Made by a program: the position numbers and the translations under genes. A stretch of DNA of 64,000 nt from the NCBI GenBank assembly GCA_965229005.1, contig CBDDIP010000002.1:558001-622000 (forward strand). The letters run 5' to 3'. Positions 41,002-50,001 of the stretch are shown piece by piece; the stretch's first letter is position 1, and each line of letters opens with the position of its first letter. The notes beneath the pieces are model-generated. The model ran no database searches. It was given only the letters and a program-made list of their open reading frames with translations, and was not told the origin of the DNA. The DNA is from CBDDIP01 sp965229005. GTDB lineage: Bacteria; Actinomycetota; Acidimicrobiia; Acidimicrobiales; Ilumatobacteraceae.

Positions 41002-42954
41002 ATGCGCATGGGACCTCATCACATGATGCCTCGGGACAACGAGGCCGTGAAGGGAGCGACGCTCGAGCGCGCCTCGCTGCGTCGTGCGTGGCAGTTCGCC
41101 CGGCCGTACCGCACGATCATCTTCGTCTTCCTCACCGCGATCGTCGTCGACGCCCTCATCGCCCTGGTGCCGCCCTTCGCCTTCCGGTCCATCCTCGACA
41201 CTGCCATCCCGGACGGCAACCGCGGCTTCATCAACGTGCTGGCCGCGTTGGTGGTGGGAGCGGCGTTGGTCGATGCCGGACTGGCGATCGTCCAACGCTG
41301 GTGCTCGGCGCGCGTGGGCGAAGGTCTGATCTACGACCTGCGCGTGGCCCTGTTCGCCAAGGTGCAGCGGATGCCGATCGCCTTCTTCACCCGCACCCAG
41401 ACGGGCGCGCTCACCAGCCGGCTGAACAACGACGTCGTCGGCGCGCAGAACGCGGTCACCAGCACGCTCGGCAGCGTGGTCAGCAACGTCGTCGTGCTGA
41501 TCACCACGCTGGCGGCGATGATCGTCCTCGAGTGGCGGCTCACCCTGCTGGCGCTGGTCGTGCTGCCGCTGTTCATCATCCCGGCCAAGCGAGTCGGCAA
41601 GCGCCTGCAGGCCATCTCCCGCGAGCAGATGAACACCAACGCCGAGCTGAACAACCAGATGGCGGAGCGCTTCAACGTGGCGGGTGCGCAGCTGGTCAAG
41701 CTGTTCGGTCGCTCCAACGACGAGGTCTCCCTGTTCTCGCGACGGGCCGCGCGGGTGCGCGACACCGGCATCAAGGCGGCCATGTTCGGGCGCGTGTTCT
41801 TCGTCGCACTCGGTCTGGTCGGCGCGCTCGGCGCGGCGGCGATCTACGGCATTGGCGCCCACCTGGTGACCGATGGAACCATCGAGACGGGCACGCTCGT
41901 CGCGTTGGCCGCCCTGGTCACCCGCGTGTACCAACCGCTCACCGGGCTGACCAACGCCCGCGTCGACCTGATGACCGCGATGGTCAGCTTCGAGCGCGTC
42001 TTCGAGGTGCTCGACGCGCCGGAGTCGATCACCGATCGTCCGGGCGCGATCGACCTCGTGGCGCCCACCGGCCGCATCGAACTGCAGCACGTCAGCTTCC
42101 GCTACCCGGCGGGCGCCGACGTCACGGTTGCCTCGCTGGAGGCCGTTGGCGCCATCGCCGGCGCCGATCCCGACCGGGATGTGCTCGTCGACGTCTCGCT
42201 CGTCGTCGAGCCGGGCGAGACGGTCGCGTTGGTCGGTGCATCGGGCTCGGGCAAGACCACGCTGGCCGGGTTGCTGCCGCGCCTCTACGACGTCACCGGC
42301 GGGGCCGTGCGCTTCGACGGCCATGACGTGCGCGACCTCACCCAGGACTCGCTGCGCGCCGCGATCGGTGTGGTCAGCCAGGACCCGCACCTGTTCCACG
42401 AATCGATCGGCGCCAACCTCCTCTATGCGAAGCCGGATGCGACACGTGCCCAGCTCGACGAGGCGTGCCGCGGCGCGCAGATCCTGGAGACCATCGAATC
42501 GCTGCCCGACGGCTACGACACGCTCGTCGGCGAGCGCGGCTACCGGTTGAGCGGTGGCGAGAAGCAGCGCCTGGCGATCGCTCGGCTGCTGCTGAAGGAC
42601 CCGGCGGTGATGATCCTCGACGAAGCCACCAGCCACCTCGACAACGAGAACGAGGCGCATGTGCAGGCCGCCCTGGACGTGGCGTTGCGCGGCCGCACCG
42701 CGCTCGTGATCGCCCACCGGTTGAGCACGATCCGCGACGCGGACCGCATCGTCGTGCTCGACGGCGGCCACATCGTCGAGGAGGGCACGCACGAGGCGCT
42801 GCTCGCACTCGACGGCGTCTACGCCGCGCAGGTGCGCGCCGGCGAGACCGTGTCGCCAGCAGGGTCGCCAGGAGAGTCGCCGGCGGGTCTGCCGCTCGAT
42901 GGCCCGCTGTTCGTCGAGCTGCCCGCGGTGGAGCACGACTCGATCGTCGGCTGA
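41002..42954 (+). CDS. ABC exporter, fused membrane and ATPase domains
   Basis: 650 residues from the first of four in-frame ATGs (41002, 41008, 41023, 41026). Six membrane segments between about 35 and 310, then the ATPase: Walker A GASGSGKTTLAG, Q-loop SQDPHLF, signature LSGGEKQRLAIARLL, Walker B VMILDEATSHLD, His switch IAHRLST. About 20 extra residues (VTVASLEAVGAIAGADPDRD) lie in front of Walker A compared with typical half-transporters. It would act as a homodimer exporting lipid or drug-like substrates; the substrate is unknown. Confidence 0.93.
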   Translation: MRMGPHHMMPRDNEAVKGATLERASLRRAWQFARPYRTIIFVFLTAIVVDALIALVPPFAFRSILDTAIPDGNRGFINVLAALVVGAALVDAGLAIVQRWCSARVGEGLIYDLRVALFAKVQRMPIAFFTRTQTGALTSRLNNDVVGAQNAVTSTLGSVVSNVVVLITTLAAMIVLEWRLTLLALVVLPLFIIPAKRVGKRLQAISREQMNTNAELNNQMAERFNVAGAQLVKLFGRSNDEVSLFSRRAARVRDTGIKAAMFGRVFFVALGLVGALGAAAIYGIGAHLVTDGTIETGTLVALAALVTRVYQPLTGLTNARVDLMTAMVSFERVFEVLDAPESITDRPGAIDLVAPTGRIELQHVSFRYPAGADVTVASLEAVGAIAGADPDRDVLVDVSLVVEPGETVALVGASGSGKTTLAGLLPRLYDVTGGAVRFDGHDVRDLTQDSLRAAIGVVSQDPHLFHESIGANLLYAKPDATRAQLDEACRGAQILETIESLPDGYDTLVGERGYRLSGGEKQRLAIARLLLKDPAVMILDEATSHLDNENEAHVQAALDVALRGRTALVIAHRLSTIRDADRIVVLDGGHIVEEGTHEALLALDGVYAAQVRAGETVSPAGSPGESPAGLPLDGPLFVELPAVEHDSIVG

Positions 42955-43035
42955 ACCACCCGTCTGCCGGGGCCGATCTGGGCCGTGAGCTGGGGGTCCG
43001 CTTCCGCGTCACACCCCTTCGCCAAGATGGCGCCC

Positions 43036-44304
43036 ATGGACATCGCACTCGTCGCCCTGCTGGTGGTGATCGCCGCCGCCGTTGCCTTCGTGCTGGCTCG
43101 CCGCCAGCCCGGCGCGATCGCCGCGCCGCAGGCCGGCCCCGTCGTCGTCGACGTACCGCAGGAGGTCATCGCCCAAGCGGTGGCGCTGGCGGTGGCCGAC
43201 GCCAATGAGCGCGCCGGGCGCGAGCGCGACCAGGCGGTGCAGGTCTCGGTGCAGCACGCCCTCACGCTGGTGCGCGAGCAGCTCGGCTCGCACACGCAGG
43301 CCGCCGATGCGTCGCTGGCCAGCAAGCAGGAGCTCATCGACAGTCGCCTGCAGGACGTGCAGCGCGGCGTCCACGACGACATGGAGCGCCTGTCGCAGCT
43401 GGTCGGCAAGCTCGGCGAGGCGACGTCCGAGCGCTTCGGCCAGGTGGATCGGTCGCTCCAGGTCCACAGCGAGATCGCCCAGTCGTTGGCGGCCACCACC
43501 GGCAGCCTGCGCGAGGCGCTGGCCAGCTCCAACACCCGTGGCCAGTGGGGCGAGCGGATGGCGGAAGACGTGCTGCGCATCGCCGGCTTCCAGGAGGGCA
43601 CCAATTATGTCAAGCGCACCGCCGTGCAGGGCGAGGGCTCGGGCATCCCCGACTTCACGTTCCGCCTGCCCAAGGGGCACGTCCTGTTCATGGACGTCAA
43701 GTTCCCGATGGCCGCCTACCTGCGCTACCTGGAAGCGGGCAGCGAGGCCGAGAAGGCGGCGCACCGAGCCACGTTCGTGCGCGACGTGCGCGCTCGCGTC
43801 CGTGAGCTGGCCAAGCGCGAGTACGCCAAGGCCGACGACCGTCCGACGCTCGACAACGTGCTGCTGTTCGTGCCCAACGAGACGTTGGCGGCGTTCATCC
43901 ACGAGAGCGACACGACGTTGGTCGACGAGGCGATGCGGGCCAACGTGGTCATCTGCTCGCCGCTCACGCTGTTCGCCTTCCTCGGTGTCATCCGCCAGGC
44001 CTTCGACAACTTCATGATCGAGCAGACCAGCCAGGAGATCCTCCAGCTGCTGGGCAAGTTCGGGCAGCAGTGGGGCAAGTACACGGAGTCGATCGACAAG
44101 GTCAAGCGCCAGTTCGAGACGCTCAACCGCTCGTTCGACGAGCTGGCCACCACTCGCCGGCGCCAGTTGGAGCGCCCGCTCACGGCGATCGACGAGCTGC
44201 GCCGCAAGCAGGCCTTGCCGGTCGACGGCGAGCTGTTCGCGCTCGAGGACGCCGACGACACCGACGGGTTCGGTTTCGACAACGTGCGCGAGCTCGGCGC
44301 CTAG
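43036..44304 (+). CDS. rmuC: DNA recombination protein RmuC
   Basis: 422 residues from ATG 43036 (CAAGAT seven bases upstream). One N-terminal membrane segment (IALVALLVVIAAAVAFVLA), a coiled-coil to about 170, then the RmuC nuclease-like core: NTRGQWGERMAEDVLRIAGF, GIPDFTFRLPKGHVLFMDVK with Asp/Lys of the PD-(D/E)XK type, and VVICSPLTLFAFLGVIRQAF. It limits inversions at short repeats in other bacteria. xseA follows 19 bases later. Confidence 0.93.
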   Translation: MDIALVALLVVIAAAVAFVLARRQPGAIAAPQAGPVVVDVPQEVIAQAVALAVADANERAGRERDQAVQVSVQHALTLVREQLGSHTQAADASLASKQELIDSRLQDVQRGVHDDMERLSQLVGKLGEATSERFGQVDRSLQVHSEIAQSLAATTGSLREALASSNTRGQWGERMAEDVLRIAGFQEGTNYVKRTAVQGEGSGIPDFTFRLPKGHVLFMDVKFPMAAYLRYLEAGSEAEKAAHRATFVRDVRARVRELAKREYAKADDRPTLDNVLLFVPNETLAAFIHESDTTLVDEAMRANVVICSPLTLFAFLGVIRQAFDNFMIEQTSQEILQLLGKFGQQWGKYTESIDKVKRQFETLNRSFDELATTRRRQLERPLTAIDELRRKQALPVDGELFALEDADDTDGFGFDNVRELGA

Positions 44305-44323
44305 CCAGGCAGACTCCGTCTCC

Positions 44324-45655
44324 ATGAGCCAGCCGTCGTTCGATCTCGACCTCGACGACGACCAGGGCATCCCGACGTACACGGTCGCCGAGCTCGGCGA
44401 GGCGATCAACGGGGCGCTGCATCGCCGGTTCAGCGACGGGGTCTGGGTGCGCGGCGAGATCCAGGGCTACCGCGAGGGCGGGCCGCACGCCTACTTCCGC
44501 CTGGTCGAAGACGGCGACGGCGGCAAGGCCTCGTTGAACGTCCAGTTCTTCGCCCCGGCCCGGGCCCGGCTGCGGCCGCTGCTGGCCAAGAACCGGTTGC
44601 GGATGGCCGACGGGATGAAGGTGCGAGTCTTCGGCCACCTCGACTTCTACGCCGCCGGCGGTCAGCTCGGGCTGAAGATGTCGGGCATCGACACCCGCTT
44701 CACGTTGGGCGAGATGGCGTTGGAGCGCGACGACGTCGTGCGTCGGCTGGTGGCCGGCGGGTTCTTCGACGCGAACCGTCGCAAGGTGCTGCCCGCAGCG
44801 CCACTGCGCGTCGGCGTCGTCACCAGCCTGGACAGCGCGGCGTGGGCCGACTTCACCCACGAGCTGGAGCGCAGTGGGCTCGGCTTCCAGCTGCGGGTCA
44901 TCGACGTCCGGGTGCAGGGCGAGCTGGCGGTGGCGATGGTCAGCAACGCCACTCGCGCCCTCGCTCGCCACACCGACCTCGACGTCGTCGTCCTCATCCG
45001 TGGCGGCGGGGCACGCTCGGAGCTGGCCACGTTCGATCACGAGGCGATCGCCATGGCCATCGCCACCTCGGCGTTGCCAGTGTTCACCGGGCTCGGCCAC
45101 GAGATCGACCGCAGCGTCGCCGACGACGTGGCCCACACGGCGCTGAAGACGCCGACCGCCTGCGCCGCTGCGCTGGTCGAGCGCGTGCTGGCGTTCCGTG
45201 AGCTGTCGGAGACCACGTGGGCGGCCATCGGTCGCGTCGCCGAACGTCGAGTGGATGCGGCACAGGTGCAACTCACCGAGCTGGCCCACGGTGTGCGCCA
45301 TCGCACCGTGTCCGCAGTGGAGCGCAGCGACGAACGCCTGGCCCATCGCCTGGCACGGGTGCGCAGCGCCGCGCAACGGGTGCTGACCGGCGCCGACGAA
45401 TCGGTCGCCGACGCAGCGCTGGCGCTGCAACGCCTGCCGCGTCGCCTCGACGACGAGGCCCGTCACCTCGACGGCGTCGCTGCTCGGGTGCGCCTGCTCG
45501 ACCCCGTCAACACGATGGCCCGCGGTTGGTCGATCACCCGCGACGCCTCCGGGCGAACGGTGCGCGACGCCGCGTCACTGTCGCCCGGCGACCAGGTCGT
45601 CACCACGTTCGCAACCGGAAGCGCCCGCAGTCGGGTGGAGGAGATCACGTCATGA
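44324..45655 (+). CDS. xseA: Exodeoxyribonuclease VII large subunit
   Basis: 443 residues. N-terminal OB fold (VWVRGEIQGYREGGPHAYFR), catalytic core LRVGVVTSLDSAAWADF, VVLIRGGGARSELATFDHEA, and PVFTGLGHEIDRSVADDVAH; C-terminal coiled-coil and AMARGWSITRDASG tail. With XseB it degrades single-stranded DNA. ATGA overlap with xseB. Confidence 0.96.
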   Translation: MSQPSFDLDLDDDQGIPTYTVAELGEAINGALHRRFSDGVWVRGEIQGYREGGPHAYFRLVEDGDGGKASLNVQFFAPARARLRPLLAKNRLRMADGMKVRVFGHLDFYAAGGQLGLKMSGIDTRFTLGEMALERDDVVRRLVAGGFFDANRRKVLPAAPLRVGVVTSLDSAAWADFTHELERSGLGFQLRVIDVRVQGELAVAMVSNATRALARHTDLDVVVLIRGGGARSELATFDHEAIAMAIATSALPVFTGLGHEIDRSVADDVAHTALKTPTACAAALVERVLAFRELSETTWAAIGRVAERRVDAAQVQLTELAHGVRHRTVSAVERSDERLAHRLARVRSAAQRVLTGADESVADAALALQRLPRRLDDEARHLDGVAARVRLLDPVNTMARGWSITRDASGRTVRDAASLSPGDQVVTTFATGSARSRVEEITS

Positions 45656-45885
45656 GCAGCACCGCATCCGGCACCGGGGCCACCGACGAGCCGGGCTACG
45701 CGGCCGCACTGGCCGAGCTGCAGCAGATCCTCGACCAGCTGGAGCGCAGCGACGTCGATGTCGATGTGCTGGCCACCCAGGTCCAGCGGGCGGCAACGCT
45801 GATCGCCGTCTGCCGCGACCGCATCGCCAACGCCCGCCTCCAGATCGAACGCGTCGTCGCCGACCTCGCCCCCGACGACGCCTGA
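45652..45885 (+). CDS. xseB: Exodeoxyribonuclease VII small subunit
   Basis: 77 residues. Typical small-subunit helix pair: YAAALAELQQILDQLERSDV, then DVLATQVQRAATLIAVCRDR. Several copies coat the helical arms of XseA. Start overlaps the xseA stop. Confidence 0.93.
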   Translation: MSSTASGTGATDEPGYAAALAELQQILDQLERSDVDVDVLATQVQRAATLIAVCRDRIANARLQIERVVADLAPDDA

Positions 45886-45895
45886 CTCCGGTCCA

Positions 45896-45935
45896 TGGGC
45901 GCGGAACTGACGAGATGTCGTCGATCTCGCGCCCA
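45896..45935. repeat. Nested inverted repeat TGGGCGCG ... CGCGCCCA after xseB
   Basis: Outer eight-base arms and an inner CGAGAT/ATCTCG pair. It starts 11 bases after the xseB stop and may end the rmuC-xseA-xseB transcript. Confidence 0.5.
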
Positions 45936-46043
45936 AGCCGTTCCTGGTGGGCCAGGTCGAGCATCCAAGTTCGGGTGAGCGAGCGTGCGAGCGAGCACGG
46001 CGGGCGAGCGGCGCGAGCCCGAGATGAACGTAGCCTGCCAAGC

Positions 46044-47108
46044 GTGCCCTCCGCCGATGTGCCTGCCTCGTTGCCGCGCATCGCCGCCCGAGTGGAGGCC
46101 AGGTTGCGGACGCTGCTCGAAGCCGAGCAGCAGCGCTGGAGCAGCTTCGATCCGGAGCTGACCGGGCCGGTGTCGGAGATCGGACGCCTCGTGCTCGGCG
46201 GCGGCAAGCGGCTGCGGCCGGCGTTCTGCCACTGGGGCTACGTCGCCGCCGGTGGCGATGCCGACGACGCGATCGTCGCCGATGCGGGCGCAGCGTTCGA
46301 GCTGATGCACGCCTTCGCGCTGTTCCACGACGACGTGATGGACGACGCCGCCAACCGTCGTGGCGCACCGACGACGCACGTCGTCTTCGGCGAGCGCCAC
46401 GCCGCTGAGGGCTGGGCCGGCGAGTCACGTCGCTTCGGTGAGGGCGTGGCGATCCTGGTCGGCGACCTGGCCTTCGTCTACGCCGACCAGCTGCTGATCG
46501 GCATCCCGCCAGAGGCGTGGGCCGTCTGGAACGAGCTGCGCGTCGAGCTCAACGTCGGACAGCTGCTGGACATCGTCGGCAGCGTGCGCAACGAACGACG
46601 CCGCACTCAGGCCGAGCGGATCTGCCGCTACAAGAGTGGCAAGTACACCATCGAGCGCCCGCTGCACCTCGGCGCAACGCTCGCCGCACCAGAGCGATCG
46701 GCCGAGCTCCTCCCCGCGTTGAGCGCGTACGGGCTGCCGCTCGGCGACGCGTTCCAGATGCGCGACGACGTGATGGGCGCGTTCGGCGAGACCCTGGTCA
46801 CCGGCAAGCCCGTCGGCGACGACCTGCGCGAGGGCAAGCCGACCCCGCTGATGGCTCGCGCCGTCGAGTCGGCAACACCGGCGCAGCGAGCGGTGCTCGA
46901 TCTTGTCGGCCGGCCGGGGATCGGCGAGGCCGACATCGCCCGCGTCCAGCAGGCGATCGTCGACACCGGCGCCCTGGATGCGCTCGAAGCGCACATCGCC
47001 GCGTTGACCGACGAGGCGATCGCCGCCATCGAGTCGGCGCCGATCGCGCCCGAAGCCCTCGACGAGCTCGTCGCCCTCGCCCACTACGTCAGCCAACGCC
47101 TCACCTGA
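46044..47108 (+). CDS. Polyprenyl diphosphate synthase (geranylgeranyl-type)
   Basis: 354 residues from GTG 46044; TAGCCT lies seven bases upstream (leaderless). First aspartate-rich motif FHDDVMDDAANRRG after LGGGKRLRPAF; second QMRDDVMGAFGE, the DDxxG form common in actinobacterial enzymes. It joins IPP units to an allylic diphosphate; chain length cannot be set from sequence alone. No terpene or carotenoid genes are adjacent. Confidence 0.9.
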   Translation: MPSADVPASLPRIAARVEARLRTLLEAEQQRWSSFDPELTGPVSEIGRLVLGGGKRLRPAFCHWGYVAAGGDADDAIVADAGAAFELMHAFALFHDDVMDDAANRRGAPTTHVVFGERHAAEGWAGESRRFGEGVAILVGDLAFVYADQLLIGIPPEAWAVWNELRVELNVGQLLDIVGSVRNERRRTQAERICRYKSGKYTIERPLHLGATLAAPERSAELLPALSAYGLPLGDAFQMRDDVMGAFGETLVTGKPVGDDLREGKPTPLMARAVESATPAQRAVLDLVGRPGIGEADIARVQQAIVDTGALDALEAHIAALTDEAIAAIESAPIAPEALDELVALAHYVSQRLT

Positions 47109-47122
47109 CCGGTCAAACCCGA

Positions 47123-47170
47123 AGCGTTGGTCGCTGCTCCACCGTCACGGCGGGTCAGCGTTCAAACGCT
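47123..47170. repeat. Palindromic repeat, GCGTTTG/CAAACGC family, copy B
   Basis: AGCGTTggtCGCTGctCC ... CGGgTCAGCGttCAAACGCT. It fills the gap between the converging synthase and hydrolase genes, ending three bases before the hydrolase stop. Confidence 0.65.
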
Positions 47171-47173
47171 CGC

Positions 47174-47824
47174 TCAGGGCACCTCGGCGAAGGCGGCCAA
47201 TGCGTCCTCGATCGAGGCAGTGAACGCACCGACCTCGTCGGCGACCGCAGCGAGCCACGGCGGGCGGACCACCGCCGAGACGGCGATCGGCTCGTCGAGG
47301 CCGGAGCCCTCCACCGCGAGGCGGACGAACAGCGAGGCGTAGTCCGGCGGGCGCAAGTCGTGGGACAGCTCGTACATCGCGTACGGATCCGGAGCTGCCG
47401 ATCGGGGCTGCAACCGCACGACGCTCTGCGACGTCGGCCCGACCGCGCCGCCGGCCAGCCCCGGACCGTCGGCGAGCACCGCGCCACGAACCGACGGGGC
47501 TCGCGCCCCGGAGATCATCAGCGCCACGTACGCGCCCAACCCGCGACCGACCACGGTCGCCTCACCGAGCTCGGCGAGCGCGGCGTCTGCGTCGGCGAGC
47601 AGGATCTCGGCGCTGTAGCCACCGCCGGCGGGCAGCGTCGATTGACCGTGGCCGGTGAAGTCGAGCGCAGCGATCGGGCCCGTCCAGGCGTTCGCCCAGA
47701 ACGGCACCGACACGGGCGACGACTCGCCGAGTCCGTGGAGCAGCAGGAGCGGCCGCCCGGTGCCGTCGCGCAGGTGGTGCAGCGCCAGTTGCACGCGGTT
47801 GTGCTGCAGGAGGGTGACGCTCAT
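47174..47824 (-). CDS. Alpha/beta hydrolase-fold protein lacking the nucleophile serine
   Basis: 216 residues, start ATG 47824 overlapping the upstream hydrolase stop. Fold landmarks: PLLLLHGLGESSP, ALDFTGHGQST. At the nucleophile elbow, where G-x-S-x-G is expected, it reads VVGRGLGAYV, with Gly at the Ser position. A late catalytic His is not obvious either. It may be a non-catalytic partner of the neighbouring hydrolase or use a different mechanism. Confidence 0.75.
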   Translation of the reverse strand: MSVTLLQHNRVQLALHHLRDGTGRPLLLLHGLGESSPVSVPFWANAWTGPIAALDFTGHGQSTLPAGGGYSAEILLADADAALAELGEATVVGRGLGAYVALMISGARAPSVRGAVLADGPGLAGGAVGPTSQSVVRLQPRSAAPDPYAMYELSHDLRPPDYASLFVRLAVEGSGLDEPIAVSAVVRPPWLAAVADEVGAFTASIEDALAAFAEVP

Positions 47825-48756
47825 CGTCCGGCTCCGACGAACTCGAGCACCATCTCTGCGACCACGTCCGGCCGCTCGATGTGGACGAAGTGACCGGTGT
47901 CCTCGAGGACCTCGCATCGGCTACCCGGCGGGAGGTACGGCATCACGTGGTGGGGCAGCGTGCCCCAACCCATCTCCTCCAACTTGCGGCCGAGCACGCC
48001 GAGGAACGGCATCGGCAGCCCCGGCAGCCGATTGATGGTCCACTCCGGACGCCACGGACCGAAGCCACCCATGCGCATCGACGGATCGATCTTCCAGCGC
48101 CACCCGTCCTCGCTCTCGAACGCTCCGACGGACACGAGGTGGCACAGCCACTCGAAGCTGAGCCGCGGGTTCATCCTCGCCCGCCGCTTGGCCAGCTCCT
48201 CGAACGTGCCGGGCTTGCGCTCGGAGCCGAACGTGCGCCGGCGGTGGTCCAGCCAACCCGCGACCTCACTTGCGATCATCCGCGTGCGTTCGTGCTCGGC
48301 GACGTCGGGGATGCGCCGCTTGTACGGGATGCCGTCGAGGTTGACGACGTGGCTGAACCGATAGGGCTGGGCGTCGGCCAGCTGGATCATCATCGCCCCG
48401 CCCTTGGAGTGGCCGATCACCGGCGCCGGCTTCGACGTGATGCTGTCCATCACGATCGTCGCGTCGCGCAGGTCGCCTTCCCACGAATAGAGCGCGGCGT
48501 GGCCGCTGTCGCCGTGGCCACGCTGGTCCCACGCGACGACGCGATAGCCGGCTGCCGCGAGCTTGGGCGCGAACACGTCGTAGGTGCGGGCGAAGTCGAA
48601 GCCGCCGTGGACGAGGAACAACGGGTCGGCGGATTCATCGCCCCACTCGTGGACGGCCACGCGCAACCCGCCGACGTCGAGGTCGTACTCGCGAGCCGGG
48701 TCGACCGCGCCCGGGTAGGCGCCGAGCACGTTGCCGGTCTGCTGTTCTGGGGCCAT
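47821..48756 (-). CDS. Alpha/beta hydrolase
   Basis: 311 residues. Oxyanion region PLFLVHGGFDFARTYD, AWDQRGHGDSG, nucleophile Ser in VIGHSKGGAMM, and His in EDTGHFVHIERPD. Cap domain between about 160 and 250. Similar to esterases or epoxide-hydrolase-like enzymes; substrate unknown. Translated together with a serine-less homologue downstream. Confidence 0.88.
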   Translation of the reverse strand: MAPEQQTGNVLGAYPGAVDPAREYDLDVGGLRVAVHEWGDESADPLFLVHGGFDFARTYDVFAPKLAAAGYRVVAWDQRGHGDSGHAALYSWEGDLRDATIVMDSITSKPAPVIGHSKGGAMMIQLADAQPYRFSHVVNLDGIPYKRRIPDVAEHERTRMIASEVAGWLDHRRRTFGSERKPGTFEELAKRRARMNPRLSFEWLCHLVSVGAFESEDGWRWKIDPSMRMGGFGPWRPEWTINRLPGLPMPFLGVLGRKLEEMGWGTLPHHVMPYLPPGSRCEVLEDTGHFVHIERPDVVAEMVLEFVGAGR

Positions 48757-48840
48757 CGCGGCACGTTACGACGTGCGTCGGCACCGCTCGTTACCGGTTC
48801 CCCCTGGCTGTTGCGCCCCGCGACCTCTAGCATCCACGAC

Positions 48841-49194
48841 GTGGCCGGCGTGCGGATGTGGGTGATGGCGGGAGCGTCGGCAGTGATGCTGCCGCTGGCT
48901 GCCAGCTGCGGCAGCGACGGTGCGTCGAACGCGACCCTGCCACCGATGGTCACCACCACCACGTCGACGACGCTGCTGGAGACCACCACCACGGCGCCGG
49001 AGTTCTACGTCATCCAGTCCGGCGACACGCTGCAGAAGATCGCGGCGATGTTCGGCGTGACGCAGGCGCAGATCATCGGGATCAACAACATCAAGGACCC
49101 CGATCACATCGAAGCCGGCGCTCGCCTGGTGATCCCGACGGTCGACTACGTCCCGCCGACCACCACCACGGTCGCTCCGCCACCGACCACGTAG
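48841..49194 (+). CDS. LysM-domain lipoprotein
   Basis: 117 residues from GTG 48841, with TAGCAT seven bases upstream (leaderless). Signal with lipobox LPLAASC, threonine-rich linker, one LysM domain near 60-102 (YVIQSGDTLQKIAAMFGVTQ ... GARLVIP), threonine/proline tail. It likely tethers to peptidoglycan on the outer face of the membrane. Partner unknown. Confidence 0.85.
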   Translation: MAGVRMWVMAGASAVMLPLAASCGSDGASNATLPPMVTTTTSTTLLETTTTAPEFYVIQSGDTLQKIAAMFGVTQAQIIGINNIKDPDHIEAGARLVIPTVDYVPPTTTTVAPPPTT

Positions 49195-49242
49195 GACCTT
49201 GTGCCCTGACATGGCCGGATGGCCGTCCCTACACTTGGCGAC

Positions 49243-49941
49243 ATGAGCTTCTGGCCGAACCAAGAGCACTGGAGCGTGAAGATCCCGCTGCACACCCCGC
49301 ACCCGCGGCTGGACGTGCTGGCGAGCACCGGCTTCGTGCAGCTCGCCGATGCCGACTTCGACGTACCCGCCGCGGAGTGGGAGTCGCTGGAGTACATGGA
49401 CTGGAAGAGCGGCGGCGACACGAACTTCGCCCCGCTGGCGTCTGCCGACGGTGAGCTCGACTGCCGTGGCTTCTGGGACAAGGGCAAGACCGACAAGGAC
49501 GCCCTGTGGACGTCGAACGCCGCGATCTCCCCGACGCTGCGCGGCTACGTCGACGGTGTGGGCGCCAACTTCGGTCGCGTGCGCGTCATCAAGCTCGAGC
49601 CGCAGGATCGCGAGGAGGCCATCCGCAGCATCCACCGCGACGACAACAACCGCTTCAACCCCGACGACGAGGGCTGGGTGGTGCGCACCTGGGTGGAGCT
49701 CACCGACAACCCGAACAGCTACATGCTGCTCATGGACAATGGCCCCGACGGCCTGCCCGACCCGAGCACCGAGGTGCGCGTGCCCCTCCACCGCGGCAGC
49801 CGCTACCTGGTCGACACGCAGCGCCTGTGGCACGTCGTGGTGCACCCCGGCGATGCAGCTCGCTACGCCCTGATCACCAGCTTCGAGAGCGGCCCCGCAC
49901 TCGACGGCTGGGTGCAGACCCAGCTCCCCGCCCGCGTCTGA
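49243..49941 (+). CDS. Aspartyl/asparaginyl beta-hydroxylase-like (2-oxoglutarate/Fe) protein
   Basis: 232 residues from ATG 49243, with TACACT seven bases upstream. A double-stranded beta-helix is suggested by SIHRDDNNRFNPDDEG (candidate Fe ligands His and Asp), RTWVELTDNP, EVRVPLHRGSRYLVDTQRLW and HVVVHPGDAARYALITSF (candidate distal His). The pattern fits the Asp/Asn hydroxylase-like branch of 2OG oxygenases. Substrate unknown; no partner gene. Confidence 0.6.
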   Translation: MSFWPNQEHWSVKIPLHTPHPRLDVLASTGFVQLADADFDVPAAEWESLEYMDWKSGGDTNFAPLASADGELDCRGFWDKGKTDKDALWTSNAAISPTLRGYVDGVGANFGRVRVIKLEPQDREEAIRSIHRDDNNRFNPDDEGWVVRTWVELTDNPNSYMLLMDNGPDGLPDPSTEVRVPLHRGSRYLVDTQRLWHVVVHPGDAARYALITSFESGPALDGWVQTQLPARV

Positions 49942-49949
49942 GGGAGCGA

Positions 49950-49998
49950 AGCGTTTGATCGCTGACCCACCGCAGCGCTGGCGCAGCGGCCAAACGCT
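49950..49998. repeat. Palindromic repeat, GCGTTTG/CAAACGC family, copy C
   Basis: AGCGTTTGatCGCTG ... CAGCGgcCAAACGCT with CAGCGCTG at the centre. It fills the gap between the converging oxygenase-like gene and ecm. Confidence 0.65.
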
Positions 49999-50001
49999 CT
50001 G

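Noticed and set aside
39388..42954. Very long open frames on both strands across the TAP-like and ABC exporter genes (over 1,170 codons each).
   Set aside because: They are antisense or 5' extensions of the real genes in GC-rich DNA; domain starts, lipobox and codon pattern place the true starts at 40977 (minus) and 41002 (plus).
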